In this document: in pieces, positions 34,475 to 43,849 of the stretch
How the letters are laid out: every line of letters starts with the position of its first letter
How positions within the stretch are numbered: the stretch's first letter is position 1
Source: Lysobacter stagni
GTDB lineage: Bacteria > Pseudomonadota > Gammaproteobacteria > Xanthomonadales > Xanthomonadaceae
Reading direction: 5' to 3'
Assembly (NCBI RefSeq): GCF_030053425.1
Contig: NZ_JASGBI010000001.1
Location: forward strand, 1,558,001-1,622,000
DNA length: 64,000 bases
The notes under the pieces: generated by a model
The model's input: only the letters and a program-made list of their open reading frames with translations
Databases searched by the model: none
What the model was told of the DNA's origin: nothing
Made by a program: the position numbers and the translations under genes

Positions 34475-35835
34475 ATCCGCTGCGCTCCACCAGCACGCGC
34501 CTGGCCCTTGCGGTGATGGCGTCGTTCCTGGTGGCGTTCGTGCTGCTGGGCGTGGGCGTGTATGTGGCCGTGTCGACGCTGCTGCTGCAGGACGCGCGCG
34601 AACTGGTGCGCAACGATGCCGCCGCGCTGGCGGAGGTGTACGGCGAAGGCGGGCGCACGGCGCTGGTCGAGGAACTGCGCGGGCGCATCGACGCGCCGGA
34701 CGACCCCGACGCCGTGTACGCGCTGATATCGCCATCCGGTGCGGTCGAACTGGGCGATGCGCCACCGAAGACCTCGCTGCGCAGCGGCACCCGCTGGGTC
34801 ACCTTCGATCGCTACGGCAGCGATGCCGACGCCGATGACGGCCTCTCGCGCCACGTCGTCGCCCACCTGCAGGTGATGCCCGACGGCAGCACGCTGCTCA
34901 CCGGCCTGCGCCTGCAGTCGCAGGACCGCTTCCTCGCGCTGATGCTGCGCACGGCGCTGGTGGCGCTGCTGGTGGCGGCGTCGCTGGGTGCATTGACGGG
35001 CTGGCTGACCTCGCGCTGGGTCTCCGGGCGATTGAGCGCGCTCGACGTGACTGCCGCGCGTGTCGGCGCGGGCGAGCTGGGACTGCGCGTCGGGCTGGAC
35101 GGAACACACGATGCGTTCGACCGGCTGGCGCGGCGTTTCAACGGAATGCTCGACCGGATCGAAGACCTGCTCGGCGGCGTGCGCCACGCGACCGACCACA
35201 TCGCGCACGACCTGCGCACACCACTCACGCGCCTGCGCAACCGTCTGGAAGACCTGCGCCGACGTCCTGGCGTGGATGCGGCCGACCGCGCCGCACTGGA
35301 CGCGGCCGTGCAGGAGACCGACCACCTGCTGCAGACCTTCGGCGCGCTGTTGCGCCTGGCCCGCATCGAAGCGCAACCGCCGGTGGGCGAGGGCCCGGTC
35401 CTGGATCTGGCCGACCTGGCCGCCGACGCCGTGGAGCTATACACCCCGATCGGCAGCGAGCGTGCGATCCGACTGCGCGCCACGCTGGTAGCCGTCTCCG
35501 TGCGCGGCGACCGGGACCAGCTGTTCCAGATGCTGGTGAACCTGCTCGACAACGCACTCAAGTACGCGCCTTCCGGCAGCGAGGTGGTGCTGTCGCTCGC
35601 CGCCGGACCGGACGGTGCGGTGCTGTGCATCGACGACGCGGGACCCGGCATTCCCGAGGCCGATCGTGAGCGCGTGTTCGACCGCTTCGAGCGTATGGAA
35701 AGCCATCGTGGCACCGCCGGCAGCGGCCTGGGCCTGAGCCTGGCGCGTGCGATCGTGCAGCGCCACGGCGGGCACATCGCGTTGCTGGACGGCGCCCCGG
35801 GTCTGCGCGTGCAGGTGACCTTGCCAGTGGTGTGA
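34471..35835 (+). CDS. Membrane sensor histidine kinase
   Basis: A 454-residue kinase. Two TM helices (~10-35 and ~150-175) frame a short periplasmic sensor region; a HAMP domain follows (~175-230). The H-box is 'HIAHDLRTPLTRLRNRLE', with N ('LLDNALKYAP'), G1 ('DAGPGIPEADRERVFDRF') and G2 ('GSGLGLSLA') boxes intact, so it is enzymatically complete. The periplasmic domain is small and acidic ('GSDADADDGLSRH'), compatible with cation or envelope sensing. It pairs with the response regulator upstream by ATGA overlap. Confidence 0.94.
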   Translation: MNPLRSTSTRLALAVMASFLVAFVLLGVGVYVAVSTLLLQDARELVRNDAAALAEVYGEGGRTALVEELRGRIDAPDDPDAVYALISPSGAVELGDAPPKTSLRSGTRWVTFDRYGSDADADDGLSRHVVAHLQVMPDGSTLLTGLRLQSQDRFLALMLRTALVALLVAASLGALTGWLTSRWVSGRLSALDVTAARVGAGELGLRVGLDGTHDAFDRLARRFNGMLDRIEDLLGGVRHATDHIAHDLRTPLTRLRNRLEDLRRRPGVDAADRAALDAAVQETDHLLQTFGALLRLARIEAQPPVGEGPVLDLADLAADAVELYTPIGSERAIRLRATLVAVSVRGDRDQLFQMLVNLLDNALKYAPSGSEVVLSLAAGPDGAVLCIDDAGPGIPEADRERVFDRFERMESHRGTAGSGLGLSLARAIVQRHGGHIALLDGAPGLRVQVTLPVV

Positions 35836-35884
35836 GCGGGCAGGGCAGGTCGCGCGTCGTGCGCCAAGCCGTTACAGTAGGGCC

Positions 35885-36013
35885 ATGATCGTGCGTCCCT
35901 TCCCGCAGTTCCGCAAAGCCGACCTGGGTTGGCGATGGTGGCCGTTGGCTTCCGTCCAATCCCGTCTGTCGTGCTACCAGGAATTGCGCAGTGACCTTCG
36001 CCCCACGCACTGA
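35885..36013 (+). CDS. Putative trpG leader peptide (Trp codons at 16, 18, 19)
   Basis: A 42-codon ORF upstream of trpG, with Gly15-Trp-Arg-Trp-Trp-Pro. TACAGT (35873-35878) ends six bases before its ATG, the same spacing as the trpE leader. The twelve bases GGTTGGCGATGG are identical in both leaders. Downstream, CCAGGAATTGCGCAGTGACC mirrors the CCAGGGAA...GTGAC at the trpE start. The parallel layout supports a common origin. As for trpE, no terminator with a U run was found between the leader and trpG. Confidence 0.55.
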   Translation: MIVRPFPQFRKADLGWRWWPLASVQSRLSCYQELRSDLRPTH

Positions 36014-36155
36014 TCCACCGGCCAAACGTCCGGCCCCAGGCCTTGCCCTGCGAACCTCCCGCTGGCCCCGTGCCACGCGGGATAATGCTGTCCCCGCGGA
36101 ACCGACCCGCGCCCTCCGTGCCCCTTCCGCCCCGGGACTTCGCCGATGCTGTTGA
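35991..36155 (+). CDS. Small ORF linking the trpG leader to trpG
   Basis: A GTG-started 54-codon ORF overlaps the leader end (by 23 bases) and overlaps the trpG start by 10 bases (TTGATG). Its GTGACCTTC start with CCAGGAA upstream is laid out like the trpE start (GTGACTTC with CCAGGGAA). The peptide is Arg/Pro/Ala-rich and not recognisable. It may serve only to couple translation from the leader to trpG, or may be a remnant of a trpE 5' end from an ancestral trpEG arrangement. Low confidence as a gene. Confidence 0.3.
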   Translation: MTFAPRTDPPAKRPAPGLALRTSRWPRATRDNAVPAEPTRALRAPSAPGLRRCC

Positions 36156-36730
36156 TGATCGACAACTACGACAGCTTTACCTACAACCTCGTGCAGTACC
36201 TGCAGGCACTCGGGGCGGAGGTGAAGGTCGTCCGCAACGACGAGCTGTCCGTGGCGCAGATCGACGCGATGGCGCCCGAGCGCATCGTCATCTCGCCCGG
36301 CCCGTGCACGCCGAACGAGGCGGGCGTGTCGGTGGATGTCATCCGCGAGCTGGGCTCGCGCATCCCGGTGTTCGGCGTGTGCCTGGGCCACCAGAGCCTG
36401 GGGCAGGCCTACGGCGGCGACGTCGTGCGCGCCAAGCGGATCATGCACGGCAAGACTTCGCGCATCCGCCATGAGGGCAAGGGTGTGTTCGCCGGTCTGC
36501 CCGACGGCTACGAGGCCACGCGCTACCACTCGCTGGTCGTCTCGCGGCAGACCCTGCCGGACTGCCTGGAGATCACCGCCTGGACCGAGGCGGACGACGC
36601 CTCCGGCCAGTTCGACGAGATCATGGGTCTGCGGCACCGGGAGCATCCGGTGGAGGGCGTTCAGTTCCACCCGGAGTCCATCCTCACCGAACACGGCCAC
36701 GCGCTGCTGAAGAATTTCCTCGAGCGCTAA
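36146..36730 (+). CDS. trpG: Anthranilate synthase component II (glutamine amidotransferase)
   Basis: A 194-residue class I glutamine amidotransferase supplying ammonia to TrpE (and possibly to a PabB). The catalytic Cys is in '[16 protein letters not shown]', the His and Glu in '[16 protein letters not shown]', and the N-terminal '[18 protein letters not shown]' is diagnostic. The start at 36146 has a poor RBS and overlaps a small upstream ORF, suggesting translational coupling. trpD begins 29 bases after the stop. Confidence 0.96.
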   Translation: MLLMIDNYDSFTYNLVQYLQALGAEVKVVRNDELSVAQIDAMAPERIVISPGPCTPNEAGVSVDVIRELGSRIPVFGVCLGHQSLGQAYGGDVVRAKRIMHGKTSRIRHEGKGVFAGLPDGYEATRYHSLVVSRQTLPDCLEITAWTEADDASGQFDEIMGLRHREHPVEGVQFHPESILTEHGHALLKNFLER

Positions 36731-36759
36731 AGTAGAGGCCGACACGGCCGCCCACGACC

Positions 36760-37806
36760 ATGCCCATCACCCCGCAAGAAGCCCTGCAGCGCACGATCGA
36801 GCATCGCGAGATCTTCCACGACGAGATGGTGGATCTGACGCGCATGATCATGCGCGGTGAAGTCTCGCCGACGATGACCGCCGCCATCCTCACTGGTCTG
36901 CGCGTGAAGAAGGAGACGGTCGGCGAGATCGCCGGTGCGGCGACGGTGCTGCGCGAGTTCGCGCGGCCCGTGGACGTGGCCGACCGCGCGAACCTGGTCG
37001 ACATCGTGGGCACCGGTGGCGACGGGGCGCATACGTTCAACATTTCCACGGCGAGCATGTTCGTGGTCGCCGCCGCCGGCGCGAAGGTCGCCAAGCACGG
37101 CAACCGCAGCGTGTCGTCCAAGTCCGGCAGCGCCGACGTGCTGGAAGCGCTGGGCGCGGCGATCGAACTGCAGCCCGAGCAGGTCTCGCAGAGCATCGAG
37201 CGCTGTGGCATCGGCTTCATGTTCGCGCCCGTCCACCATCCCGCGATGAAGGTGGTCGCACCGGTGCGTCGCGAGATGGGCGTGCGGACCATCTTCAACA
37301 TCCTCGGTCCGCTGACCAATCCGGCTGGCGCGCCGAGCATCCTGATGGGCGTGTTCCACCCCGATCTCGTCGGCATCCAGGTGCGCGTGCTGCAGGAACT
37401 GGGCGCGGAGCGGGCGCTGGTGGTGTGGGGCCGCGACGGCATGGACGAACTCTCGCTGGGCGCCGGCAGCCTCGTCGGCGAACTGCGCGACGGCGTGGTG
37501 CGTGAGTACGAACTGCATCCCGAGGACTTCGGCATCGCCATGGCGCACAGCCGGAACCTGCGCGTGGGCGATGCCCTCGAATCCAGGGCGCTGGTGCTGC
37601 AGGCGCTGGACGATCGCCCCGGCCTGCCGCGCGAGATCGTGGTCCTCAATGCCGGCGCGGCGATCTACGCAGCGGGCGTGGCCGACAGCATCGCCGAGGG
37701 CATCGAGCGCGCGCGTGCGGCGCTGGCCTCGGGTGCGGCGCGGGCGAAGCTGGACGCCTTCGTCACGACGACGCGCGAACTCGCCGCGACCACTGCAGGA
37801 GCCTGA
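36760..37806 (+). CDS. trpD: Anthranilate phosphoribosyltransferase
   Basis: A 348-residue enzyme joining anthranilate and PRPP. The PRPP-binding motif is '[19 protein letters not shown]' and the metal-loop region is '[19 protein letters not shown]'; '[20 protein letters not shown]' and '[16 protein letters not shown]' complete the family pattern. Length is typical. The ABM monooxygenase-like gene starts two bases after the trpD stop, so the transcript continues to trpC. Confidence 0.96.
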   Translation: MPITPQEALQRTIEHREIFHDEMVDLTRMIMRGEVSPTMTAAILTGLRVKKETVGEIAGAATVLREFARPVDVADRANLVDIVGTGGDGAHTFNISTASMFVVAAAGAKVAKHGNRSVSSKSGSADVLEALGAAIELQPEQVSQSIERCGIGFMFAPVHHPAMKVVAPVRREMGVRTIFNILGPLTNPAGAPSILMGVFHPDLVGIQVRVLQELGAERALVVWGRDGMDELSLGAGSLVGELRDGVVREYELHPEDFGIAMAHSRNLRVGDALESRALVLQALDDRPGLPREIVVLNAGAAIYAAGVADSIAEGIERARAALASGAARAKLDAFVTTTRELAATTAGA

Positions 37807-37807
37807 G

Positions 37808-38164
37808 ATGGACGACGCCTTCGCCCGCCTGCCTTCGCCGCCGTATTACGCGGTGATCTTTTCCTCGCGCCGCAATGGCCACGACGACGCAGGCTATGGC
37901 GAAGCCGCACAGCGCATGGTCGAACTGGCCGCCTCGCAGCCCGGCTATCTCGGTGTGGAATCCACACGCGGCGCGGACGGCTTCGGCATTACCGTGTCGT
38001 ACTGGGAAAGCGAGGAGGCCATCGCCGCCTGGCGCCAGCACGCCGAGCACGCCGCCACGCGCGCGCACGGTCGCGTGCACTGGTACGAACATTACGAACT
38101 GCGCGTGGCAAAAGTGGAACGCGCGTACGGCAAGCCTGAAATGAAATCGCGATCCCCCGAATGA
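37808..38164 (+). CDS. Antibiotic-biosynthesis-monooxygenase (ABM) domain protein inside the trp operon
   Basis: A 118-residue ferredoxin-like ABM-fold protein. '[20 protein letters not shown]' and '[20 protein letters not shown]' then '[20 protein letters not shown]' show the typical alternation of strands and helix with a late Trp and His. It begins two bases after trpD and overlaps trpC by four bases (ATGA), so it is co-translated with the tryptophan pathway. Members oxidise aromatic quinols or degrade haem; here a protective or repair role toward an oxidised indole/anthranilate product is only a guess. Confidence 0.82.
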   Translation: MDDAFARLPSPPYYAVIFSSRRNGHDDAGYGEAAQRMVELAASQPGYLGVESTRGADGFGITVSYWESEEAIAAWRQHAEHAATRAHGRVHWYEHYELRVAKVERAYGKPEMKSRSPE

Positions 38165-38952
38165 GCGACATCCTCACCACCATCCTCGCGCGCAAGGCCG
38201 AGGAGATCGAACAGCGCAGCCGCGTGCGTCCGCTCGCGGACATGCGCGCACGTGCCCTGCTGCAGCCGCCCACGCGCGGCTTCGTCGATGCCATCCGCCG
38301 CAAGCACGCGGCCGGCGAGGCCGCGGTGATTGCCGAAGTGAAGAAGGCCAGCCCGTCGAAGGGGCTGATCCGCAAGGACTTCAATCCCGCGCAGATAGCG
38401 GCGAGCTACGAGGCCGGCGGCGCGGCGTGCCTGTCGGTGCTGACCGACGTCGATTTCTTCCAGGGCAGCAACCTGTACCTGGGCGAAGCGCGCGGCGCGT
38501 GCTCGCTGCCGGTTCTGCGCAAGGATTTCACCGTCGATCCCTACCAGGTGTACGAGGCGCGCGTGATCGGCGCCGATGCCATCCTGCTCATCGTGGCCGC
38601 CCTTGAGGACGGCCCGATGGTGGAGATGGCCAACCTGGCGATGGAGCTGGGCATGGACGTTCTGGTGGAAGTGCACGACATCGACGAGCTGGAGCGCGCG
38701 TTGCAGACCGACTGCGAGCTGATCGGCGTCAACAACCGCAACCTGCGTACCTTCGAGGTCTCGCTGGACACCACGCTGGACCTGCGCAGTGCGGTGCCGC
38801 CGGACCGCACGCTGGTCACCGAGAGCGGCATCGCCACGACTGCCGACGTCGCGCGCATGCGCGAGGCCGGCGTGCAGACCTTCCTGGTCGGTGAGTCGTT
38901 CATGCGCGAGAACGAGCCGGGCGCCGCGTTGCAGCGGTTGTTCGCGGCATGA
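38161..38952 (+). CDS. trpC: Indole-3-glycerol-phosphate synthase
   Basis: A 263-residue TIM-barrel enzyme forming the indole ring. Catalytic Lys and Glu are in '[19 protein letters not shown]' and '[18 protein letters not shown]', with '[15 protein letters not shown]' and '[14 protein letters not shown]' as later barrel strands and '[13 protein letters not shown]' as the phosphate-binding strand. The TrpC domain alone is present (no fused TrpF). The start overlaps the ABM gene and the stop overlaps the HAD gene, both by ATGA. Confidence 0.96.
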   Translation: MSDILTTILARKAEEIEQRSRVRPLADMRARALLQPPTRGFVDAIRRKHAAGEAAVIAEVKKASPSKGLIRKDFNPAQIAASYEAGGAACLSVLTDVDFFQGSNLYLGEARGACSLPVLRKDFTVDPYQVYEARVIGADAILLIVAALEDGPMVEMANLAMELGMDVLVEVHDIDELERALQTDCELIGVNNRNLRTFEVSLDTTLDLRSAVPPDRTLVTESGIATTADVARMREAGVQTFLVGESFMRENEPGAALQRLFAA

Positions 38953-39719
38953 GCGTGCCGGTCGATCATCTGCCCGGTGCAGCTGCCGTGATGCCCACGG
39001 GCCAGAACGGGGCCAGCGAGCGTCCGTATGCGCCGCTGGTGGTGTTCGATTTCGACCACACGCTGTACGACGGGGATTCGGGCAGCCATCTGGTGCTGTG
39101 GCTGATCCAGCGTCACTGGGCGCGGGTGGCGGCAGCGATCGCGTTGTCGCCGCTGCTGCTGCCGCTGATCGCGTGGTTGCCCACGCGCCGGCACGCCATC
39201 TCGGTCTATCTGTGGATCGCCACGCTGGGCACGCATCGTCGCCGCGACATGGATCGCCTCATCGATCTTTACGTGCGCACGCACGCGAAGGAGATCCGCC
39301 GGCGCCTGTTGCCAGTCGCGCTGAAGGTATTGCAGAAGCACCGCGACGCGGGCGATCGCGTGATCATCGCCACGGGTGCGTCGCCGGAACTGGCGCGCGC
39401 GATCCTCGATTTCGTCGCGCACGAGGACCTGCCCGTGATCGGCAGCATCGGTGGGCCGTTCCTGGGCGGCATGATCACCGTGGAGCACTGTCACCACGAG
39501 AACAAGATGCGGATGATCTGGGATGCGGGCTACGACCAGATCGCCGTCGCGTACTCCGACAGCAGCGCCGACCTGCCGCTGCTGAAGGCCGCACGCCGGC
39601 CGGTGGTGGTCAATCCCAAGCGGCGTCGCGTGGCGATGTTCCGGCGCGTGTTGCCGCCGGGTACGCCGATCCTCAACTGGGGTTGCAAGGGGCGCGGTGG
39701 CGAACGGGTCCGTGCCTGA
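38949..39719 (+). CDS. HAD-superfamily IB phosphatase
   Basis: A 256-residue phosphatase-like protein. Motif I is '[15 protein letters not shown]' (DxDxT), motif II Ser/Thr is in '[16 protein letters not shown]', and the final acidic motif is '[17 protein letters not shown]'. Residues 55-75 form a hydrophobic hairpin that may associate with the membrane, as in the SerB-like acyl-phosphate branch. It is coupled to trpC by ATGA overlap. Substrate not assigned; location suggests a trpC-linked housekeeping role. Confidence 0.85.
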   Translation: MSVPVDHLPGAAAVMPTGQNGASERPYAPLVVFDFDHTLYDGDSGSHLVLWLIQRHWARVAAAIALSPLLLPLIAWLPTRRHAISVYLWIATLGTHRRRDMDRLIDLYVRTHAKEIRRRLLPVALKVLQKHRDAGDRVIIATGASPELARAILDFVAHEDLPVIGSIGGPFLGGMITVEHCHHENKMRMIWDAGYDQIAVAYSDSSADLPLLKAARRPVVVNPKRRRVAMFRRVLPPGTPILNWGCKGRGGERVRA

Positions 39720-39746
39720 GCGCCGGGCGCCTGGAGGCGCGGGCGA

Positions 39747-40208
39747 TCAGTCGCCCAGCGCCTTGATGAAGCGCATCGATCCGTCGAGATAGCCGCAGCG
39801 GCGATAGAACGCCTGCGCGCCGGTACGGTTGGGGCTGCTGGTGATCTCGATGCGGCGCACGCCACTGCGGCGTGAGATCGATTCCACTTCCTTCAGCAGG
39901 CGCCGGCCGATGCCGCGGCCATGCCGGTCGGGCAGCACGACCAGGCCCGTGATCCGCGCCAGTTCGCAGCCGTGGACCACCGAGTAGAGGGTATAGAGCG
40001 ACACGAGCCCGCAGGCGTCGCCGTCGTCTTCGGCCAGCAGCAGGTGCTGGCGTGGGTCGTGCCGGACCACCGCGATGCGTTCGGCGGCTTCGTCGCGACT
40101 GCAGGGATAGCCCAGCTCGGCCAGCAGATGGGCGACGTCGCTCGCGTCGCCCAGTTCCGCCGCGCGGACGCGGACCGCCGCCTCGTCGGATCCGGCGACG
40201 CGGCCCAT
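39747..40208 (-). CDS. GNAT-family N-acetyltransferase
   Basis: A 153-residue GNAT-fold enzyme. The acetyl-CoA-binding motif is 'VVLPDRHGRGIGRRLLKEVE' (R/Q-x-x-G-x-G/A), with 'AQAFYRRCGYLDG' as the C-terminal motif. It is transcribed after clp in the same direction (7-bp gap), so likely in one transcript. Small GNATs of this form act on metabolites or protein N-termini; substrate unknown. Confidence 0.85.
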   Translation of the reverse strand: MGRVAGSDEAAVRVRAAELGDASDVAHLLAELGYPCSRDEAAERIAVVRHDPRQHLLLAEDDGDACGLVSLYTLYSVVHGCELARITGLVVLPDRHGRGIGRRLLKEVESISRRSGVRRIEITSSPNRTGAQAFYRRCGYLDGSMRFIKALGD

Positions 40209-40215
40209 GCGAAGG

Positions 40216-40899
40216 TCAGCGCGTCCCGTACAGGACGACGGTCTTGCCGCGGGCGTGGAGCTTGCCGTCGGCCTGCAGCTTCTTGAGCACGCGGCCGGCC
40301 ATTTCGCGCGAGCAACCGACCAGGCGCGAGAGCTCCTGGCGCGAGACGCGGATCTGGGTGCCCTGCGGATGGCTCATCGCCTCCGGCTCCTTGGCCAGGT
40401 CGTGCAGGGCGCGCACGATGCGGTCGGTCACGTCGAGGAATGCCAGGCGGCCGGCTTTCCTACTGGTGTCGAGCAGACGCCGCGAGATCTGCGCGCCGAT
40501 GGCGTACAGCAGCTTGGGCGCGTCCAGCGACAGGCGGGTCAGCAGCAGGTCGTAGAGACGCTCATGGCCGATCTCGGCCAGTTCGCAGGTGCTGCGCGTG
40601 CGCAGGATGACCTCGCGCTGGTCGCTGGCGATGAACAGCCCCAGCTCGCCCACGAACTCACCGGGACCGAAGTAACCCAGCACCAGCTCACGACCGTCTT
40701 CCTCCTCGGTGATGATGCTGACCGAGCCGGAGATGATGTAGTACAGCGTGCTGGCCGGATCACCGGGCCGGAACACGTCGGTGCGCGACGGGTAGCGGCG
40801 ACGGTGGCAGTGCGCCAGGAAGCGCTCGATGGTAGCGGCGTCCGGCAGCAGCGGGCTGTTGGTACGGCGGACAGAGGAGGCAACCGGATTGGCGGACAT
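40216..40899 (-). CDS. clp: CRP-like global regulator Clp
   Basis: A 227-residue cyclic-nucleotide-domain regulator nearly colinear with Xanthomonas Clp. The sensor domain spans ~20-135 ('YYIISGSVSIITEEEDGREL', 'GEFVGELGLFIASDQREVIL') and the HTH is in 'LSRLVGCSREMAGRVLKKL', with wing 'GKTVVLYGTR'. In Xanthomonas Clp, Glu99 is needed for c-di-GMP inhibition of DNA binding; here the equivalent is Glu96 in REV. It regulates virulence, exoenzymes and motility in relatives. A candidate site lies at 1950-1971 upstream of a diguanylate cyclase gene. Confidence 0.96.
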   Translation of the reverse strand: MSANPVASSVRRTNSPLLPDAATIERFLAHCHRRRYPSRTDVFRPGDPASTLYYIISGSVSIITEEEDGRELVLGYFGPGEFVGELGLFIASDQREVILRTRSTCELAEIGHERLYDLLLTRLSLDAPKLLYAIGAQISRRLLDTSRKAGRLAFLDVTDRIVRALHDLAKEPEAMSHPQGTQIRVSRQELSRLVGCSREMAGRVLKKLQADGKLHARGKTVVLYGTR

Positions 40900-41115
40900 G
40901 GGCGTGAAGGTTTTGTGATCGGTCGAGCTTAGGCCGAAGTAACGCGTTGGGCAAATATTCGCCGTAGTACGTCACCCGCCGAACTCTAACCTGTGATGGC
41001 GGTCTGGTTCACCTCTTCAGGCCTTCTGGCGGCCCTGGCGGTCCCGCGCGTTCCCCCCCGGGGTTTTGTGCCTCATAATTCCGGCCCTCGCCGCCCTACC
41101 GGGATACCTACTGCC

Positions 41116-41910
41116 GTGGTCAAGCCGTTGCCTCGCCTGAGGTTGCAGGGATTCAACAACCTCACCAAGGCCCTCTCGTTCAACATCTATGACGTCTGCT
41201 TCGCGGCGTCGGAGGACGAGCGTCGTCGTTACATCGAGTACATCGACGAGGCGTACAACGCCGACCGGCTGACCCAGATCCTGACGGATGTGGCCGAGAT
41301 CATCGGCGCGAACATCCTCAACATCGCCCGCCAGGACTACGACCCGCAGGGCGCGTCGGTGACCATCCTCATCTCCGAGGAACCGGTGATCGACAAGAAG
41401 GCAGCTGGGAAGGAGATCATCTCCGACGCCGTCGTCGCCCACATGGACAAGTCGCACATCACGGTGCACACCTATCCGGAAACCCATCCGGACAGCGGCA
41501 TCGCGACCTTCCGCGCCGACATCGACGTGGCGACCTGCGGCGTGATCTCGCCGCTTAAGGCCTTGAATTACCTGATCGAGAGCCTGGAATCCGACATCGT
41601 GGTGATGGACTACCGCGTGCGCGGTTTCACCCGCGACATCAAGGGCAAGAAGCACTTCATCGACCACAAGATCAACTCGATCCAGGATTACTTGGCGAAG
41701 AACATCAAGTCGCGCTACGAGATGATCGACGTGAACGTCTACCAGGAGAACATCTTCCACACGAAGATGCACCTGAAGGAGTTCGACCTCGACACCTACC
41801 TGTTCGAGGAGAAGGCCAAGAACCTCTCGTTCAAGGAGCGCATGAAGATCGAGGCGCGCCTGAAGCGCGAGATCGAGGAGCTCTACCACGGTCGCAACCT
41901 GGCCGACTGA
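41116..41910 (+). CDS. speD: S-adenosylmethionine decarboxylase
   Basis: A 264-residue proenzyme of polyamine synthesis, very close to E. coli SpeD. Autocleavage at Ser113 in '[14 protein letters not shown]' generates the pyruvoyl group. '[17 protein letters not shown]', '[19 protein letters not shown]' and '[19 protein letters not shown]' are characteristic. The start is GTG at 41116, giving the same length as E. coli; a longer version has no support. It is divergent from clp and followed by a bidirectional terminator. Confidence 0.96.
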   Translation: MVKPLPRLRLQGFNNLTKALSFNIYDVCFAASEDERRRYIEYIDEAYNADRLTQILTDVAEIIGANILNIARQDYDPQGASVTILISEEPVIDKKAAGKEIISDAVVAHMDKSHITVHTYPETHPDSGIATFRADIDVATCGVISPLKALNYLIESLESDIVVMDYRVRGFTRDIKGKKHFIDHKINSIQDYLAKNIKSRYEMIDVNVYQENIFHTKMHLKEFDLDTYLFEEKAKNLSFKERMKIEARLKREIEELYHGRNLAD

Positions 41911-41931
41911 GGTCGCCTCGCGTCGTGAATG

Positions 41932-41958
41932 AAAAAGGCCGGCATTGCCGGCCTTTTT
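41932..41958. terminator. Bidirectional intrinsic terminator between speD and coq7
   Basis: AAAAAGGCCGGCA ... TGCCGGCCTTTTTT forms a GC-rich stem with poly-A and poly-T arms on both sides, so it can terminate speD (plus) and coq7 (minus). Confidence 0.9.
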
Positions 41959-41974
41959 TGTGCCTGCGACGACG

Positions 41975-42616
41975 TCAGATGCGGTAGGCCACGGCCTTCA
42001 TCAGCTTCGAGGCCGCTGCCATCACCGCCGGCACCGGTGGCGGCAGGATGCGCGCACCCGCGGCTTCAGCATGGTCGGCGTGGCGGGCTTCGTCGGTCTT
42101 CATCACTTCCAGGATGGCGCGGCTGCGCGCGTCGGCGACGGGAAGCGAATCCAGGTGCTCGTCGATGTGCGCCTCGACCTGGCGCTCGGTCTCGACCACG
42201 AAACCCAGGTTCCAGCCGTCGCCACGCAGGCCCGCCAACGCGCCGATGGCGAAACTTCCGGCGTACCAGACGGGGTTCAGCAGGCTGGGTCGGCTGTCGA
42301 GTTCGCGCAGGCGGTCCGCGCACCAGGCCAGGTGGTCGGTCTCTTCCTGGGCCGCTTCCAGCAGATGCGCGCGCGTGGCCGGGTCGCGCGCGACCGCGGC
42401 CTGCCCGCAGTAGAGCGCCTGCGCGCAGACCTCGCCGACGTGGTTGATGCGCATCAGGCCGGCCGAATGGCGGCGCTCCTCGTCGTCCAGTTCGATCTGG
42501 GCCACTCCGTCGGCGGGATTCGCGCGGTCCGCCGAAGGGGCGCCGAAGACGGTGTCGAGCGCGCGCTGGGTGTCGGCGAGGAGGCGGTCCAGCGGCGTGA
42601 GGGCGCGTGCGTTCAT
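41975..42616 (-). CDS. coq7: 2-Nonaprenyl-3-methyl-6-methoxy-1,4-benzoquinol hydroxylase
   Basis: A 213-residue ferritin-fold di-iron monooxygenase of ubiquinone synthesis (final ring hydroxylation). The Glu/His ligands appear in '[13 protein letters not shown]', '[12 protein letters not shown]', '[16 protein letters not shown]' and '[12 protein letters not shown]'. The N-terminal helix is preceded by a short Ala-rich start. It is peripheral-membrane. The gene lies downstream of glcF in the same direction (gap 9 bp). Confidence 0.94.
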   Translation of the reverse strand: MNARALTPLDRLLADTQRALDTVFGAPSADRANPADGVAQIELDDEERRHSAGLMRINHVGEVCAQALYCGQAAVARDPATRAHLLEAAQEETDHLAWCADRLRELDSRPSLLNPVWYAGSFAIGALAGLRGDGWNLGFVVETERQVEAHIDEHLDSLPVADARSRAILEVMKTDEARHADHAEAAGARILPPPVPAVMAAASKLMKAVAYRI

Positions 42617-42625
42617 GCGTCGATT

Positions 42626-43819
42626 TTACGTGTGGCCCACCGCGCGTGGCGGTGAAGGCGGGGCGTCGAGCAGCTCGGCCAGGAATTCGAGGGGATGCTG
42701 CACGGGCACGGCAGTGCCGCCTGCGAAATGCAGGCGGCAGCCGATGTTGGCGCTGAGCAGGCGTGTGGCGCCACTGGATTCCAGCTGGCGCAGGAGCGGC
42801 GCGCGGAACTCGGCCGCACGCGCCGGGTCGTCCAGCATCTGCAGGCCGGCGGCGCCGCAGCAGCCGTACCCCGCATCGAGTTCGATCACCTCCAGTCCCG
42901 GGACGGCCGCGAGCAACCGGCGCAGCGCGGGCGCCGAGCGCACCACGCTGCGCTGCGTGCAGGGCAGGTGCAATGCCACGCGCGCCTGGCTGGGGCGCCA
43001 CCGCAGTGCGTCCGGCGCCTCGGCAATGCGGTCGGCGAGGAACGCGATGGCATCGACCACCCGGCGCGGGCCAGGCAGCGCCTGGGCCACCGCATCGTGG
43101 CAGCCGCTCGCGAGCGTCAGTACGGTCGCCGATGAGGCGAAGGCGTCACGGTTGCGTGTGGCGAGTCGTTGCGCGCCGTCGACATCGCCACCGTGCGCAT
43201 GGAGGGTGCCGCAACAGGCCTGCCCGGCAGGCACGGCCAGCTCGATGCCCAGGGCCTGACAGCATCGTGCGAGCGCGTCCCGTACCCCGGTTTCGTACGA
43301 ATCGGCCACGCAGCCCACGAACACGGAGACCCGCGCCCCGCGCGTCGTCATTTCCGGGGCGCTGTCGTGGGACGGCGGGGGCGGCAGTGTGCGCAAGCGG
43401 CCCGGCAGGAAACGGTAGGTGACCCGATAGGCCGACAACAGCGACCGCAAGAGCGGCGGCCGCGCCACGAGGAATTCGATCGCGCGGCGGCGCCAGCCCG
43501 CGCCCCGACGTGTGCGCTGACGCGCGCGCGCCGTGACCAGCAGTTCGCCATACTGCACGCCCGCCGGACACACGCTCTCGCAGCTGCGGCAGCCCAGGCA
43601 CTGGTCGAGGTGGCGGTCGCCCGTCGGCGTGGGGTCAAGCGCATCCAGGGCCCAGGCCCGGGCCAGGGCGATGCGGCCGCGCGGCGACTCGGCCTCGTTC
43701 CGCTCCAGGCCGTAGGTGGGGCAGGTGGGGAGGCACAGCCCGCACTGGACGCAGCGGTCGGCCAGGGCCACCAGCGGGTCGGTCGGTCCGGGCTGGGGCG
43801 AACGCGAGGCGGTCGGCAT
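42626..43819 (-). CDS. glcF: Glycolate oxidase iron-sulfur subunit-like protein
   Basis: A 397-residue protein with two [4Fe-4S] motifs at the N-terminus: 'CVQCGLCLPTCP' (~residue 23) and 'CLGCRSCESVCP' (~residue 74), followed by two Cys-rich CCG-type domains ('ACCGTLHAHGGD' and 'YGCCGAAGLQML'). These bind the electron-transfer partner of a GlcD-type flavoprotein oxidase. GlcD and GlcE are not in the window, so the partner is elsewhere. Lactate dehydrogenase and glycerol-3-phosphate LutA/GlpC-like proteins share the pattern, so specificity for glycolate is tentative. Confidence 0.8.
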   Translation of the reverse strand: MPTASRSPQPGPTDPLVALADRCVQCGLCLPTCPTYGLERNEAESPRGRIALARAWALDALDPTPTGDRHLDQCLGCRSCESVCPAGVQYGELLVTARARQRTRRGAGWRRRAIEFLVARPPLLRSLLSAYRVTYRFLPGRLRTLPPPPSHDSAPEMTTRGARVSVFVGCVADSYETGVRDALARCCQALGIELAVPAGQACCGTLHAHGGDVDGAQRLATRNRDAFASSATVLTLASGCHDAVAQALPGPRRVVDAIAFLADRIAEAPDALRWRPSQARVALHLPCTQRSVVRSAPALRRLLAAVPGLEVIELDAGYGCCGAAGLQMLDDPARAAEFRAPLLRQLESSGATRLLSANIGCRLHFAGGTAVPVQHPLEFLAELLDAPPSPPRAVGHT

Positions 43820-43849
43820 GGGCCGATTCTAGCGTGGCGACCCTGCGAC

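Noticed and set aside
36014-36145. Attenuator terminator between trpG leader and trpG
   Set aside because: CCCGTG/CGCGGG and GGCC/GGCC can pair, but no T run follows, so an intrinsic terminator is not supported.
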